Source: Burkholderiales bacterium (GTDB taxonomy: Bacteria > Pseudomonadota > Gammaproteobacteria > Burkholderiales > Burkholderiaceae_E). Taken from it: a stretch of DNA of 64,000 nucleotides. Under the pieces are notes generated by a model that searched no databases, had not been told where the DNA came from, and worked only from the letters and a program-made list of their open reading frames with translations. The stretch is from contig JAIYCW010000067.1 of NCBI GenBank assembly GCA_027487815.1, positions 1-64,000 of the forward strand, in the 5' to 3' direction. Shown here piece after piece: positions 1-8,256 of this stretch; positions within the stretch are counted from its first letter, which is position 1; each line of letters starts with the position of its first letter. The translations under genes were made by a program, and so were the position numbers.

Positions 1-524
1 CCCAGATCTTCCATCAACTCCGCAGCGATATGTTGCATCGTGCCAGAGCCAGCGGAGGCATAGGTCAGCTGTTTGGGTTTGCTTCGTGCAAAAGCCAATA
101 CTTCTTGCAGCGATTTAAACGGGCCGGAAGATGCAGTAACCAGCATCAGGGGCGTTGAGGCAATCATCGTGATCGGGCTGAAATCGCGCACCGAGTCATA
201 GGGCATGGTCGGATAAAGCGCTGGATTGATCGAATGCGTTGCAGCCGTAGTCACCAAAAATGTGTATCCGTCGGGCGCTGACTTGGCTACCGCATCAGCG
301 CCGAGACTGCCGCCCGCTCCCGAGCGATTTTCCACGACCACCGAACCCAATGCCGGACCCATCTCCTGCGCTAACAATCGGGCCAGAATATCCGGAGCGC
401 CACCTACCGTGTAAGGCACCACCAGTCGAATCGGTTTGGCGGGCCACGCCTGGCCAAATGCCCTTGCGGGCAATATGCCCATCAGCGAAAGATGTTGGGC
501 AAACCGGCGGCGATCAAACTGCAT
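1..524 (-). CDS. Bug/TctC-family tripartite tricarboxylate receptor, partial (C-terminus beyond window)
   Basis: Periplasmic solute-binding protein of the Bug (TctC) family, which captures carboxylates or other small organic acids for uptake or sensing. About 174 N-terminal residues are visible. The leader begins MQFDRRRFAQHLSLMG and has a twin-arginine-like DRRRFA motif. It is followed by the family pattern KPIRLVVPYTVGGAPDILAR, later VVENRSGAGGSLGADAVAKS and YTFLVTTAATHSINPALY. The ATG at 524 has the purine-rich sequence GAGGAG about 6 nt upstream. It is the last visible gene of a minus-strand catabolic operon, 11 nt after an SDR gene. The rest lies outside the window. Ligand unknown; the operon suggests an aromatic or aliphatic acid (inference). 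Confidence 0.85.
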   Translation of the reverse strand, partial: MQFDRRRFAQHLSLMGILPARAFGQAWPAKPIRLVVPYTVGGAPDILARLLAQEMGPALGSVVVENRSGAGGSLGADAVAKSAPDGYTFLVTTAATHSINPALYPTMPYDSVRDFSPITMIASTPLMLVTASSGPFKSLQEVLAFARSKPKQLTYASAGSGTMQHIAAELMEDL

Positions 525-535
525 GCAAACGCTCC

Positions 536-1267
536 TCAAGAGAGATTGGGGGTAAGGTGACGTCCGCCATCCACCAGAAGCACCGAGCCGGTCACAAACC
601 GATTGCCAGCAAAGAAAAGCACCGCGTCCGCAATGTCGGCCGCTTGCCCAACCCGCTGCAAAGGCACGCTGCGCGCTGCAGCCTGATAAAAGGATTCCCG
701 CGCACCCGACTCCATCTTGTCCCAATATGGCGTGTCGATTACCCCAGGCGAGATTGCATTGATACGCCTCGGCGCAAGCTCCAGGCTGAGCGGCCGAACT
801 ATCGCATCAAGCCCGCCGTTGACGACTGCAAGGGCTGCCATCATCGGCGCGGCGAACTGCGATGCAGCACCATTGACCAAGGTTATTGAGCCCTCGGGCT
901 TAACAAGCTTTCCGGCATGCTTAAGTGCGTATAGATAGGCCCAAAGTTTGTTATCAAAGTAGCCCCGCATAGCCTGCGAATCCAGCGTTTCAAAGCGCCC
1001 GATCGAACCACCGGCGTTGGCGCAAAGCACCAGATGATCGACCTCACCCATCTGGGCATAGCAGTGCTCCAATGCAGCCTCATCGCTTGCATCCAGAACT
1101 ATCCAGTGCATCCTAGGCGTGGCTGCGCAGGCTGCTTCGAGTTTGGCCTGAGTTCGCCCCGCGATGGTCACCTCGGCCCCCTCGCTTGCGAGGGCGAGCG
1201 CGCTTGCCAGGCCAATGCCCGAACCCCCTCCAATCACCAATGCTTTGTGCCCTGCAAACCGGCTCAT
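536..1267 (-). CDS. SDR-family protein lacking the canonical catalytic Tyr/Lys
   Basis: Rossmann-fold short-chain dehydrogenase/reductase family member, 243 residues, a normal length for a classical SDR. It has the N-terminal nucleotide-binding motif GGGSGIG, CANAGG in place of NNAG, and the C-terminal SPGVIDTP and VTGSVLLVDGG blocks. Where a classical SDR has YxxxK, this sequence reads ALAVVNGGLDA, so the Tyr and Lys positions appear to be Leu and Asn. It may therefore bind a nucleotide without classical SDR chemistry, or belong to an atypical clade. Its ATG overlaps the stop of the preceding gene in ATGA, which indicates translational coupling within the catabolic operon. Confidence 0.85.
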   Translation of the reverse strand: MSRFAGHKALVIGGGSGIGLASALALASEGAEVTIAGRTQAKLEAACAATPRMHWIVLDASDEAALEHCYAQMGEVDHLVLCANAGGSIGRFETLDSQAMRGYFDNKLWAYLYALKHAGKLVKPEGSITLVNGAASQFAAPMMAALAVVNGGLDAIVRPLSLELAPRRINAISPGVIDTPYWDKMESGARESFYQAAARSVPLQRVGQAADIADAVLFFAGNRFVTGSVLLVDGGRHLTPNLS

Positions 1268-1572
1268 AACGATGCTCCAAACTCTGCCGCGAACAAACTG
1301 CTTAAGGCCGGATAGGGCAACATTCTTGAAAGATCAAAGTCGATGAGTTTTTGCGCAACCATCGGCAACTCATTGAGCAGCGTGCGTGCGTGCGCGAGAT
1401 CATCACACTCCATAATCAGCATCGCCCCTGGCCGATCCGGCACCATATGCACACTGCGCAGGTGCCCGTTCATCATCAGCCGATAAGCACCCAAGGCCTC
1501 GGGTTGCTCCAGAACTTTCAGTTGCTCGGGTGTTGCGCCAGGCAATCGGCGGGACAATGCCAAGATCTGCAT
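1264..1572 (-). CDS. Small dimeric alpha/beta-barrel protein, muconolactone-isomerase-like
   Basis: A 102-residue protein resembling muconolactone delta-isomerase/YCII-type ferredoxin-like folds. Visible cues are the N-terminal strand MQILALSRRLPG, the central PDRPGAMLIMECDD and the LNELPMV helix followed by IDFDLSRMLPYPALSSL. Such proteins often act as isomerases or accessory enzymes in aromatic degradation. The reaction here cannot be read from sequence. A purine-rich AGGGGTCGG precedes the ATG at 1572. The gene starts 9 nt after the upstream F420-type reductase gene and overlaps the following SDR by 4 nt, so it is an integral operon member. Confidence 0.6.
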   Translation of the reverse strand: MQILALSRRLPGATPEQLKVLEQPEALGAYRLMMNGHLRSVHMVPDRPGAMLIMECDDLAHARTLLNELPMVAQKLIDFDLSRMLPYPALSSLFAAEFGASL

Positions 1573-1581
1573 GTCCGACCC

Positions 1582-2208
1582 CTAGCGACGCATCAAACTG
1601 AAGGCCACATTGCGGCCCAGCTTTTGCACAATCGCAAGCTTGATCCACACCATGGCGGCAGGCTCAAGATAGCGGGCGCCATCCAGCCCACCGAGATCAA
1701 GCGCTTCAAAGCCTAGATCAGAAGCCAGCGTCAAAGCCGCAGCCTTGGCGGCTGCGTCGCCCCCCGCAAATACCATCGCAGCCCGCGTGCCGGCATACAC
1801 CGGGTTCATCATGTTTTCCCAGCCGGTCGTGTTGAAAATCTTCACCACACTTGCGCTCGGTGCCCAAGCCTGCACTTGCTCACCGCCCGAGGTGGTATGC
1901 CCAAGCGCAAGCTGAAAGCTCGGCGTCAGTGGATTGGTGGCATCCAGCAGTGGTTTGCCACCCAGGTCACCTGCTGACTCAAGCGCTGCCTGCGCACCCA
2001 TCCATGATGTGGCCAGCACAACTACATCGGCCCATGCCGAAGCTGCTGCCACGGTTTGTGCGCTTGCGCCAGGGGTTTTCTCTAAAGCCGTTGCCAGCTT
2101 GGGGCTTGATGGGTTGCTCGCGGCATAGTGAATCTGATGCCCCTTGGCGGCCCATGCCTGGCCCAGCCCACTGCCTACCCCACCCGCGCCGATAATTGCA
2201 ATTTTCAT
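1582..2208 (-). CDS. NADPH-dependent F420 reductase-like oxidoreductase
   Basis: About 208 residues, COG2085-type NAD(P)-binding protein. The N-terminus MKIAIIGAGGVGSGLGQAW is a Rossmann GxGxxG motif. Further family-like segments are ADVVVLATSWMGAQAAL, LLDATNPLT, VVKIFNTTGWENM and MVFAGGDAAAKAAA. Burkholderiales do not normally use F420, so NADP(H) with an unknown partner is more likely (inference). The ATG at 2208 is chosen because AGGGACA precedes it and the Rossmann motif starts at once; an upstream in-frame start would add an unlikely basic extension running into the neighbouring gene. It lies about 50 nt after the binding-protein gene in the same operon. Confidence 0.8.
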   Translation of the reverse strand: MKIAIIGAGGVGSGLGQAWAAKGHQIHYAASNPSSPKLATALEKTPGASAQTVAAASAWADVVVLATSWMGAQAALESAGDLGGKPLLDATNPLTPSFQLALGHTTSGGEQVQAWAPSASVVKIFNTTGWENMMNPVYAGTRAAMVFAGGDAAAKAAALTLASDLGFEALDLGGLDGARYLEPAAMVWIKLAIVQKLGRNVAFSLMRR

Positions 2209-2258
2209 AGTCTTGTCCCTTGTGTGATTAAAAAAAGTAAAACCAAAGCGTTGAAGGT

Positions 2259-3542
2259 TCAGGCGCCGGGTCGAGCGGGGCGCTGCATCTTGCATGAGGT
2301 GGGCTGAGTGCCCACAAAGGTATCGATCCGGGCGTCGTTCCTGAATCCCAACCCGGTGTTTTCAAGGTCGTAGCTGACAGTCTTATCGCCACCCTTGGCA
2401 GCCACCTTGGTCATGGTGCCGACGAACATTGGATTTTGGATCTGATGATCTGAAGCCCGCATCTCGACCTCACCGGTATCGGTCGTGAACTTCATACCCT
2501 CCAGCGCATAGGCCACGGCAATCGGATCACTGGACTTGGACCGCTTCATCGCCTCGGCCAGCATGCTGATCAAGGTATCCACCCGAAACAACGCATAGTC
2601 CGCGCCATACTTTTGCTTGAAGCCTTGCGCATAGGCAGCTGTCTTGCCGCCAGGCAAGTCATGCATCCATTCTGCGAGCCACTTCATCCGCCCGATGCCG
2701 GATTCACCAATCGCCGTGGGCGATCCCCAATACCCGCCACCGAGCGTGTAAATCGCGCTCTCAACGCCAGCTTCGCGAGCCGCACGCATCATCAAACTCA
2801 AGTCGTTGCCCCAGCTGCTGGTGATCACCGCATCGGCCCCGCTTCCTTTGATCTTCGCTGCATAGGGGCTGAAATCCTTCACTTGCCCAAACGCGTGCAG
2901 GTCATCACCCACAATCTTGATATCCGGCCGCTTGCGCCCCAAATACTCTTTGGCAGCGCGGGTCACTTGCTGGCCAAATGCATAGTCCTGATTGATCAGA
3001 TAGACGCTTTTGACTTTGGGGTCCTTGGCCAGATAACTGGTGAGGATTTCCATCTTCATGTCGGAGTTGGCTTCAAAGCGAAAGTGCCAGAAGCTGCACC
3101 GCTCATTGGTCATGACTGGATCTTGAGCCGAGTAATTAAGATAGATCACTTCCTTGCCCGGATTGCGTTCGTTGTGCTTATTGACTGCATCCAGAATCGC
3201 AATGCCCGCGCCTGACCCATTGCCCTGAACCACAATGCGCACTCCGGAATCAATCGCACGCTTGAGCGCATCAAGGCTGCCTTGTGGCGAACCCTTGTTA
3301 TCCAGCTCCATCATCTCCAGCGAAAACGAGCCCGCAAGCTTGCCTTTGTTTACACGGTCCACCGCGTACTGAAACTGATTCAGTCCGTTTTTTCCAATGT
3401 TTGCAAACGGGCCGCTCAAGGGATCAATAAATCCAACTTTCACCGTTTGTGCATAAGCCACGCTTCCAGCCATGCCCATGACCAAAGCCAAGGTCACCGG
3501 CACAATTTTTTGATATACGCGGTGTTTCAAATTTGTCGTCAT
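2259..3542 (-). CDS. Branched-chain amino acid ABC transporter-type substrate-binding protein
   Basis: Periplasmic binding protein of the LivJ-like Peripla_BP_6 type, about 427 residues. A Sec signal peptide is visible (basic MTTNLKHRVYQK, hydrophobic core, cleavage near SVAYA). The mature part starts QTVKVGFIDPLSGPFANIGK, a typical opening for this family, and contains QGNGSGAGIAILDAVN and YLINQDYAFGQQVT. The ATG at 3542 is supported by a GGAG-containing Shine-Dalgarno; an upstream in-frame extension has no signal peptide. No LivH, LivM, LivG or LivF gene lies in the window, so the membrane components must be encoded elsewhere. It probably binds an aromatic or organic-acid substrate of this operon (inference). 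Confidence 0.88.
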   Translation of the reverse strand: MTTNLKHRVYQKIVPVTLALVMGMAGSVAYAQTVKVGFIDPLSGPFANIGKNGLNQFQYAVDRVNKGKLAGSFSLEMMELDNKGSPQGSLDALKRAIDSGVRIVVQGNGSGAGIAILDAVNKHNERNPGKEVIYLNYSAQDPVMTNERCSFWHFRFEANSDMKMEILTSYLAKDPKVKSVYLINQDYAFGQQVTRAAKEYLGRKRPDIKIVGDDLHAFGQVKDFSPYAAKIKGSGADAVITSSWGNDLSLMMRAAREAGVESAIYTLGGGYWGSPTAIGESGIGRMKWLAEWMHDLPGGKTAAYAQGFKQKYGADYALFRVDTLISMLAEAMKRSKSSDPIAVAYALEGMKFTTDTGEVEMRASDHQIQNPMFVGTMTKVAAKGGDKTVSYDLENTGLGFRNDARIDTFVGTQPTSCKMQRPARPGA

Positions 3543-3601
3543 TTGTCTTCTCCTCTGATAGATATCGTCTCTAAGGACGCAGTTGATTAAAGCGCTGCCA
3601 G

Positions 3602-3925
3602 TTAGTTGGCCCACTTGCGGGGCGAGAATCCGGTGGGTTTCAGAATGCGGCTTTCCTGGTGCTGAATCAGCGGCAAGGCCCACAGCCCAAAGGCCTTCCA
3701 ATCGGGGTCAACCCAAAGCGCGGCTCGCCTCGCATCCCGATCAGCTGCGCTCTCATAGGCCCATAGCTGAACCACTTGATTCAGCACGCCGGTCTCGGAG
3801 GTGAAGTAACCAATCAGATTGCCGCAATACTTGGTTTGAAGCGGCAGCCCTTCTTTTTCGAAGCGCGGCAAAAACTCCTGCAGCTTGCCCGGGTAAAAGG
3901 TATAGGTGCGATGATCGATAAGCAT
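3602..3925 (-). CDS. NIPSNAP-family protein
   Basis: A 107-residue NIPSNAP-like protein with a ferredoxin-like dimeric fold. It begins MLIDHRTYTFYPGKLQEFLPRF, matching the family's opening pattern of a strand followed by a helix, and has LIGYFTSETGVLNQVVQLW in the middle. Bacterial NIPSNAP proteins are often found in degradation operons but have no well-established reaction. The ATG at 3925 is preceded by AAGGAGAA at good spacing. It sits between the cupin gene (19 nt) and the binding-protein gene (59 nt). Confidence 0.8.
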   Translation of the reverse strand: MLIDHRTYTFYPGKLQEFLPRFEKEGLPLQTKYCGNLIGYFTSETGVLNQVVQLWAYESAADRDARRAALWVDPDWKAFGLWALPLIQHQESRILKPTGFSPRKWAN

Positions 3926-3944
3926 GTTGTTTTTCTCCTTGCCC

Positions 3945-4493
3945 TTAGCCCTGAACACCAACCATGCCGGGGTTCCAGTTGCGATAAAACTGCTCGAATA
4001 CTTCGGGGGGCACCACGATGCCGGTATGGGGATCGCCACCATGATCGAAGATAGCCATCATGTATCCCGGGTGATCCTCAAGATTTTCAAACGTGCGAAA
4101 CACTCCGGCAGGCACCGAAATCACATCAAACGGGTCGAGATCGAGCGAGTCCTCCAGCGTCTCACCCCAAAACACCCGGAAGCGTGCATTCAAGGGCATG
4201 AACACTTCGTTGTAGGGATGTGAATGCACCGTAGGGCGAATCCCTTTGGAAAGCGTCGAAATCGACAGATGAAAGTTATGCGGCGCATCAATCGGCGCCG
4301 GGCCGCCGGTTTGCCCAGGCGACAAGCGATACGACACACTGCGCACGCCCACTTGCTGCTTGAGGTCGGGAAATGCGCCGAGATTGGCTTGGCGCTCGGC
4401 AAAGCGTGCAACGCGCGTAAGCATCTGCTCGCGCGACACCGGTGCGCTGTGCCCGGGAACCCTTAAATGGTCGGTTCGAATAACCGCATTCAT
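3945..4493 (-). CDS. Cupin-domain protein
   Basis: A 182-residue single-cupin protein. The probable metal site HSHPYNEVF (HxHxxxE) follows ISTLSKGIRPTV, and the second cupin motif is in PFDVISVPAGVFRTFEN. Small cupins of this kind include dioxygenases, isomerases and decarboxylases; the exact reaction is not evident. The ATG at 4493 is supported by GAAGGAG upstream. It starts 4 nt after the acyl-CoA synthetase gene, so the two are probably translated from one transcript, and the location suggests a step close to CoA activation (inference). Confidence 0.8.
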   Translation of the reverse strand: MNAVIRTDHLRVPGHSAPVSREQMLTRVARFAERQANLGAFPDLKQQVGVRSVSYRLSPGQTGGPAPIDAPHNFHLSISTLSKGIRPTVHSHPYNEVFMPLNARFRVFWGETLEDSLDLDPFDVISVPAGVFRTFENLEDHPGYMMAIFDHGGDPHTGIVVPPEVFEQFYRNWNPGMVGVQG

Positions 4494-4497
4494 GACG

Positions 4498-6579
4498 CTA
4501 GACTCCTTCATCAATGAGAGCATCCAATGCATAGGCTCCATATGCGGTCGCCAGCACTGGGTTGAGTTCAATACCCCGCAACTGCGGGTTGGCCCATGCA
4601 ATCTCGGAAACACGTGCCACCGTGCGCGCAAGCGCTTCAATATCAACCGGCGCCGTGCCACGAAACCCAGACAAGAGCGGAGCAATGCGCAAGCTTTGCA
4701 ACATCACTTTGGCTTGGGCAGGGGTCACCGGAGCGAGATGCAGACAGGTATCGCGCAGCACCTCGGTATTCACACCGCCAGCCCCTACTGTGATGACTGG
4801 CCCAAACACAGGATCGTGATGGGCGCCCACCAACATCTCGACCCCACCGGTCAATTGGCGCGCCAGCAAGAAGCCTTCGGTTCGCGCCTGAGGGTGGGCC
4901 TGCTTCACACTGGCCTGCATCACCTCAATCGCATCGAGTAGCGCATGATCGGAAGTGATGCCGAGCTTGACCCCGCCCGCCTCTGACTTATGAGCAATAT
5001 CAGGCGAAACGATTTTCAATACGAGCGGATACCCAACACTCGAAGCTGCTTGCAAAGCATCCTCAACCCGAACTATCGTTTGCTGAGGCGCAAAGCTGAT
5101 GCCCTGCGATTCGAGTGCCGCACGTGCCATAGGTTCGGTGTTAAGGCCCGGGCCCAAACGTCTCGAGGCGAGCGACTCAGTGTTTTCACCAGACAAGCTT
5201 TCTTCAGGCTGAAGACGGGCTCCCGCAGCGCAGGCCGCCAAGGCTAAAACCGCCCGGCTGGGATCTGTAAACACTGCAAACCCTTGAGCCTCAAGCCGCT
5301 TGGTAATCGTGTCGCCAGCCAAACCCACCGCCACAAAGGCCATCGCGGGATAGGACTCGCGCAGGGCGAGCAGCGGCGCTTCTAGTTGAGACCAATGCTG
5401 TGGATTGCGGGGAATATGGGCCAGGTAAAGCAGCACAGAACTAGCCTCGCTCTTGCGCAGCGCGAGGTCAGAAATTCGAGCAAACACACTGAGGTCACCA
5501 AGAATTGCAGCCGATGTATCCACGGGATTGAGCCCATCGGCTAGCGGCACCAGCTGCTTGATAGCCGCCGCAGTATCTTGCGATATTTGGGGCAAACCCA
5601 TGCCTCCGAGCTCGGCCGCATCAGCACTCAATACCCCCACACCACCCGAGGTGGTGATCACCATCAACCCGTCATTCGATGGCATCGGCCCCACACTGGC
5701 AACATAGGCTGCATCCACCAATGCTTCCAGGCTAAAGAGTCGCTTTGCCCCAGCCTGAATCAATGCCGCGTCAAAGACACGATCCTCGCCCGCTAAAGAA
5801 CCCGTGTGAGTTGCTGCGGCTTGCGCGCCAGCCGAAGACACGCCGACCTTCATCAGCAATACGGGCTTGCCAAAGCTTCGCGCATGCCTGATCGCGTCGA
5901 TGAGCTTTCGACCATCCTGGCAGCCTTCAATCGCAGCCACAATCATTCGTGTGTTGGCATCCTGCGCGAGAAAATCAATACAGTCCGCCACATCAACATC
6001 AGCCTCGTTGCCGGTAGCTACAAAGTGCGAAAACGCCAAGCCACGAGCTTGCGCCATGCCGAAGAAATAAGACCCAACCGCACCCGATTGCGTGGCTACA
6101 CCAATCGAACCAGCGCTGGGCCACGCACCATCTAGCGCGGTGGCGAAAGTGGCAAAGTAAGCACTGTGCACATTGAATAAACCCAAGCTATTGGGCCCGA
6201 GCACTTTCACACCCGATCGACCCGCGAGCTCAACTACTTCGCCTAGATCAATATCGGCTGAAAAGATTTGCAGGGCCTTGATTCCGCGCTCAATACACGC
6301 CTTGGCTGCACTCACCACCTGCGCTGCAGGCAGAGCAATGATCGCAGCATCAATCGAGCCTTCAATCGCTTCCAGCGAGGGGTAAGCCGCAACCCCTTGA
6401 ACCAGAGCGGCGCCGGGGTTAACAGGCAAAATCCGGCCAGGCCACTGGGCTTTAAGCAGAAATGCGAGTGGGCGCCCGCCGACCTTATTCGGGTCGTTAC
6501 TCGCGCCCAGAATCGCAAGCGAGCGTGGATCAAATAGTGTGGATAGCGGATGCATGCTGGCGGCGTGGCTTTGGGTCAC
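4498..6579 (-). CDS. NDP-forming acyl-CoA synthetase (acetate--CoA ligase family)
   Basis: About 693 residues with the architecture of ADP-forming acyl-CoA synthetases. An N-terminal CoA-binding domain (SLAILGASNDPNKVGGRP, residues about 18-110) is followed by succinyl-CoA-ligase-like domains with the HTGSLAGED segment and TTSGGVGVLSADAAE. A C-terminal ATP-grasp domain (about 480-693) contains YPLVLKIVSPDIAHKSEAGG. It would activate a carboxylic acid to its CoA thioester with ATP. This is the central activation step of the operon, next to enoyl-CoA hydratase and dehydrogenase genes. The GTG at 6579 is the longest start; an in-frame ATG at 6555 is a reasonable alternative. Confidence 0.85.
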   Translation of the reverse strand: MTQSHAASMHPLSTLFDPRSLAILGASNDPNKVGGRPLAFLLKAQWPGRILPVNPGAALVQGVAAYPSLEAIEGSIDAAIIALPAAQVVSAAKACIERGIKALQIFSADIDLGEVVELAGRSGVKVLGPNSLGLFNVHSAYFATFATALDGAWPSAGSIGVATQSGAVGSYFFGMAQARGLAFSHFVATGNEADVDVADCIDFLAQDANTRMIVAAIEGCQDGRKLIDAIRHARSFGKPVLLMKVGVSSAGAQAAATHTGSLAGEDRVFDAALIQAGAKRLFSLEALVDAAYVASVGPMPSNDGLMVITTSGGVGVLSADAAELGGMGLPQISQDTAAAIKQLVPLADGLNPVDTSAAILGDLSVFARISDLALRKSEASSVLLYLAHIPRNPQHWSQLEAPLLALRESYPAMAFVAVGLAGDTITKRLEAQGFAVFTDPSRAVLALAACAAGARLQPEESLSGENTESLASRRLGPGLNTEPMARAALESQGISFAPQQTIVRVEDALQAASSVGYPLVLKIVSPDIAHKSEAGGVKLGITSDHALLDAIEVMQASVKQAHPQARTEGFLLARQLTGGVEMLVGAHHDPVFGPVITVGAGGVNTEVLRDTCLHLAPVTPAQAKVMLQSLRIAPLLSGFRGTAPVDIEALARTVARVSEIAWANPQLRGIELNPVLATAYGAYALDALIDEGV

Positions 6580-6596
6580 AGGCTGATCAAGATCAC

Positions 6597-7385
6597 TTAT
6601 CGACCGCTGTACACGGGCTTGCGCTTTTCAATAAAAGCATCTACGGCTTCAGCATGATCCCGCGTCAGTTGCGACTGGGTTTCAAGCGAAACACCATACT
6701 CAAATGTGGCCAGGGCCAATTGCTTGAGCGTATGGTTGATGGCCTTCTTGGTGCCCTTGAGTGCGAACGGGGGAAGCTTGAGCAACTTGGCAATCAAGTT
6801 GTCGACATGCGTATCCAGCTCGGCATCGGGCACGCAATAGCTGATCAACCCCAACCGCGCTGCATCCTGGGCATCAATGTTTTCGCCGAGCATCAGGAGC
6901 TCCTTGGCTTTTTGAAAGCCAATCAGCATCGGCCACATCAGCGCACCACCATCACCCGCCACCAGCCCGACCTTGACATGCGGATCACCAATCACCGCAG
7001 ATTGCGCTGCGATGGAGATATCGGCATACACGGCGAGTGTGGCCCCCAGCCCGGTTGCGGCGCCATTGATGCGGGCAATCAGCGGCTTATCCAGATCGAG
7101 GATCGAGTAGAAAAGCGCGCGCGCTTCATTCACGGTGTCATTCCATAGCGTGCGGTCAGCAATCTTGTCGCGCATGCTGCGGATATCTCCGCCCGAGGAG
7201 AATGCATCGCTGGCGCCGGTCAGAATAATGATGTCGGACTCAGGATCGCTGCCAGCATCTGCAAACACGCGCGACAGCTCGTTATGCATCCGAATGTTGG
7301 CAGCATTTTTAACCTCGGGCCGATTCATGATGATCGTCAGCACCCGGCCGGAACGCTTGAAGGTGATGTGTTCGTAGTGCTGCAT
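6597..7385 (-). CDS. Enoyl-CoA hydratase/isomerase family protein
   Basis: Crotonase-fold protein of 262 residues. It shows the oxyanion-hole and active-site segments SDAFSSGGDIRSM and ARINGAATGLGATLAVYADISIAA, then GDPHVKVGLVAGDGG with the acidic position usual in hydratases, and KRKPVYSGR at the C-terminus. It probably hydrates an enoyl-CoA or handles a related CoA ester. The ATG at 7385 lies 2 nt after the stop of the upstream SDR gene, favouring tight coupling. The synthetase gene follows after 17 nt, consistent with a CoA-thioester degradation pathway. Confidence 0.88.
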   Translation of the reverse strand: MQHYEHITFKRSGRVLTIIMNRPEVKNAANIRMHNELSRVFADAGSDPESDIIILTGASDAFSSGGDIRSMRDKIADRTLWNDTVNEARALFYSILDLDKPLIARINGAATGLGATLAVYADISIAAQSAVIGDPHVKVGLVAGDGGALMWPMLIGFQKAKELLMLGENIDAQDAARLGLISYCVPDAELDTHVDNLIAKLLKLPPFALKGTKKAINHTLKQLALATFEYGVSLETQSQLTRDHAEAVDAFIEKRKPVYSGR

Positions 7386-7387
7386 GC

Positions 7388-8134
7388 TTAACGCCCTCCA
7401 GCCACAGGTAGCGTGGCACCGGTGATGTATGAAGCGGCTGGCGACAGCAGCCACATGATGGCCTGAGCAGCCTCTTCAGGACGCCCGGCGCGCTGCATGG
7501 GCATGCGTGTGGCGTAACGCTGCAAGCGCGAGGCATCGCCAGCCTCGGCATGAATATCGGTTTCGAAGAGCCCGCATGACACGGCATTCACCCGAATGCC
7601 TTCGGTGGCCACTTCAGAAGCCAGGCCGTAGTTGAAGGTTTCAAGCGCGGCCTTGGCAGCGGCATAGTGCACCAGCTCATTGGGCGAGCCAGTGCGTGAT
7701 GCCATTGAAGACACGTTCACAATCGCACCGCCTGCCGCGCCGTATTTGGTTGAACAACGCTTGATGAACTGCTGTGAGCAATACACTGCAGCAAACATGT
7801 TCACTTCGAAAGTCTTAAGCAGGACTGCAGGATCAAGATCCTCCACTCGCCCGATCTTGCCGGGCACTCCCGCGTTGTTAACCAGATGGGTGACCGGGCC
7901 AAGTTGCTCACTTGCCTGATCAAAGAGCCTCGCCACTTCCTCCTTGCGGCTGACATCTGCCTGAATCGCTAGGGCTTTTCCACCAGCCGCCACAATGGCA
8001 CTCACCACATCGCTGGCAGCTTGATAATTGCCGAGGTAATTCACTGCTACCGCGTAGCCCTGGCTTGCAGCCAGCGCTGCGGTGGAGGCGCCAATGCCGC
8101 GCCCAGCGCCTGTGATCAACACAACCTTATTCAT
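7388..8134 (-). CDS. Classical SDR-family oxidoreductase
   Basis: A 248-residue classical SDR with TGAGRGIG near the N-terminus, LVNNAGVPG, the catalytic Ser in NVSSMASRTG and an intact YAAAK. The C-terminal ITGATLPVAGGR is also typical. It resembles 3-oxoacyl-ACP reductase and sugar or alcohol dehydrogenase types, so it probably oxidises a hydroxy intermediate of the pathway (inference). It appears to be the first gene of the ten-gene minus-strand operon, with 122 nt separating it from the upstream Crp-type regulator gene, where a promoter would be expected. Confidence 0.88.
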   Translation of the reverse strand: MNKVVLITGAGRGIGASTAALAASQGYAVAVNYLGNYQAASDVVSAIVAAGGKALAIQADVSRKEEVARLFDQASEQLGPVTHLVNNAGVPGKIGRVEDLDPAVLLKTFEVNMFAAVYCSQQFIKRCSTKYGAAGGAIVNVSSMASRTGSPNELVHYAAAKAALETFNYGLASEVATEGIRVNAVSCGLFETDIHAEAGDASRLQRYATRMPMQRAGRPEEAAQAIMWLLSPAASYITGATLPVAGGR

Positions 8135-8205
8135 CGTCTCCCCACCACCCTGTTGTTCTATGCAGTGACTGTAGGGGCGCGAGGAGGTGCTGCCTAGAAG
8201 GGGCG

Positions 8206-8224
8206 GCCGATAGGCGTTATCGGC
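8206..8224. other. Perfect inverted repeat between the Crp-type gene and the catabolic operon
   Basis: GCCGATA at 8206-8212 and TATCGGC at 8218-8224 form a perfect 7-bp inverted repeat with a 5-nt loop. It lies 33 nt past the stop of the Crp-like gene and about 70 nt before the first operon start. There is no T tract, so an intrinsic terminator is doubtful; an operator or RNA hairpin is possible. Confidence 0.35.
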
Positions 8225-8256
8225 GTTGACGATGAGGCGGGCTGGCCTCGATCACT

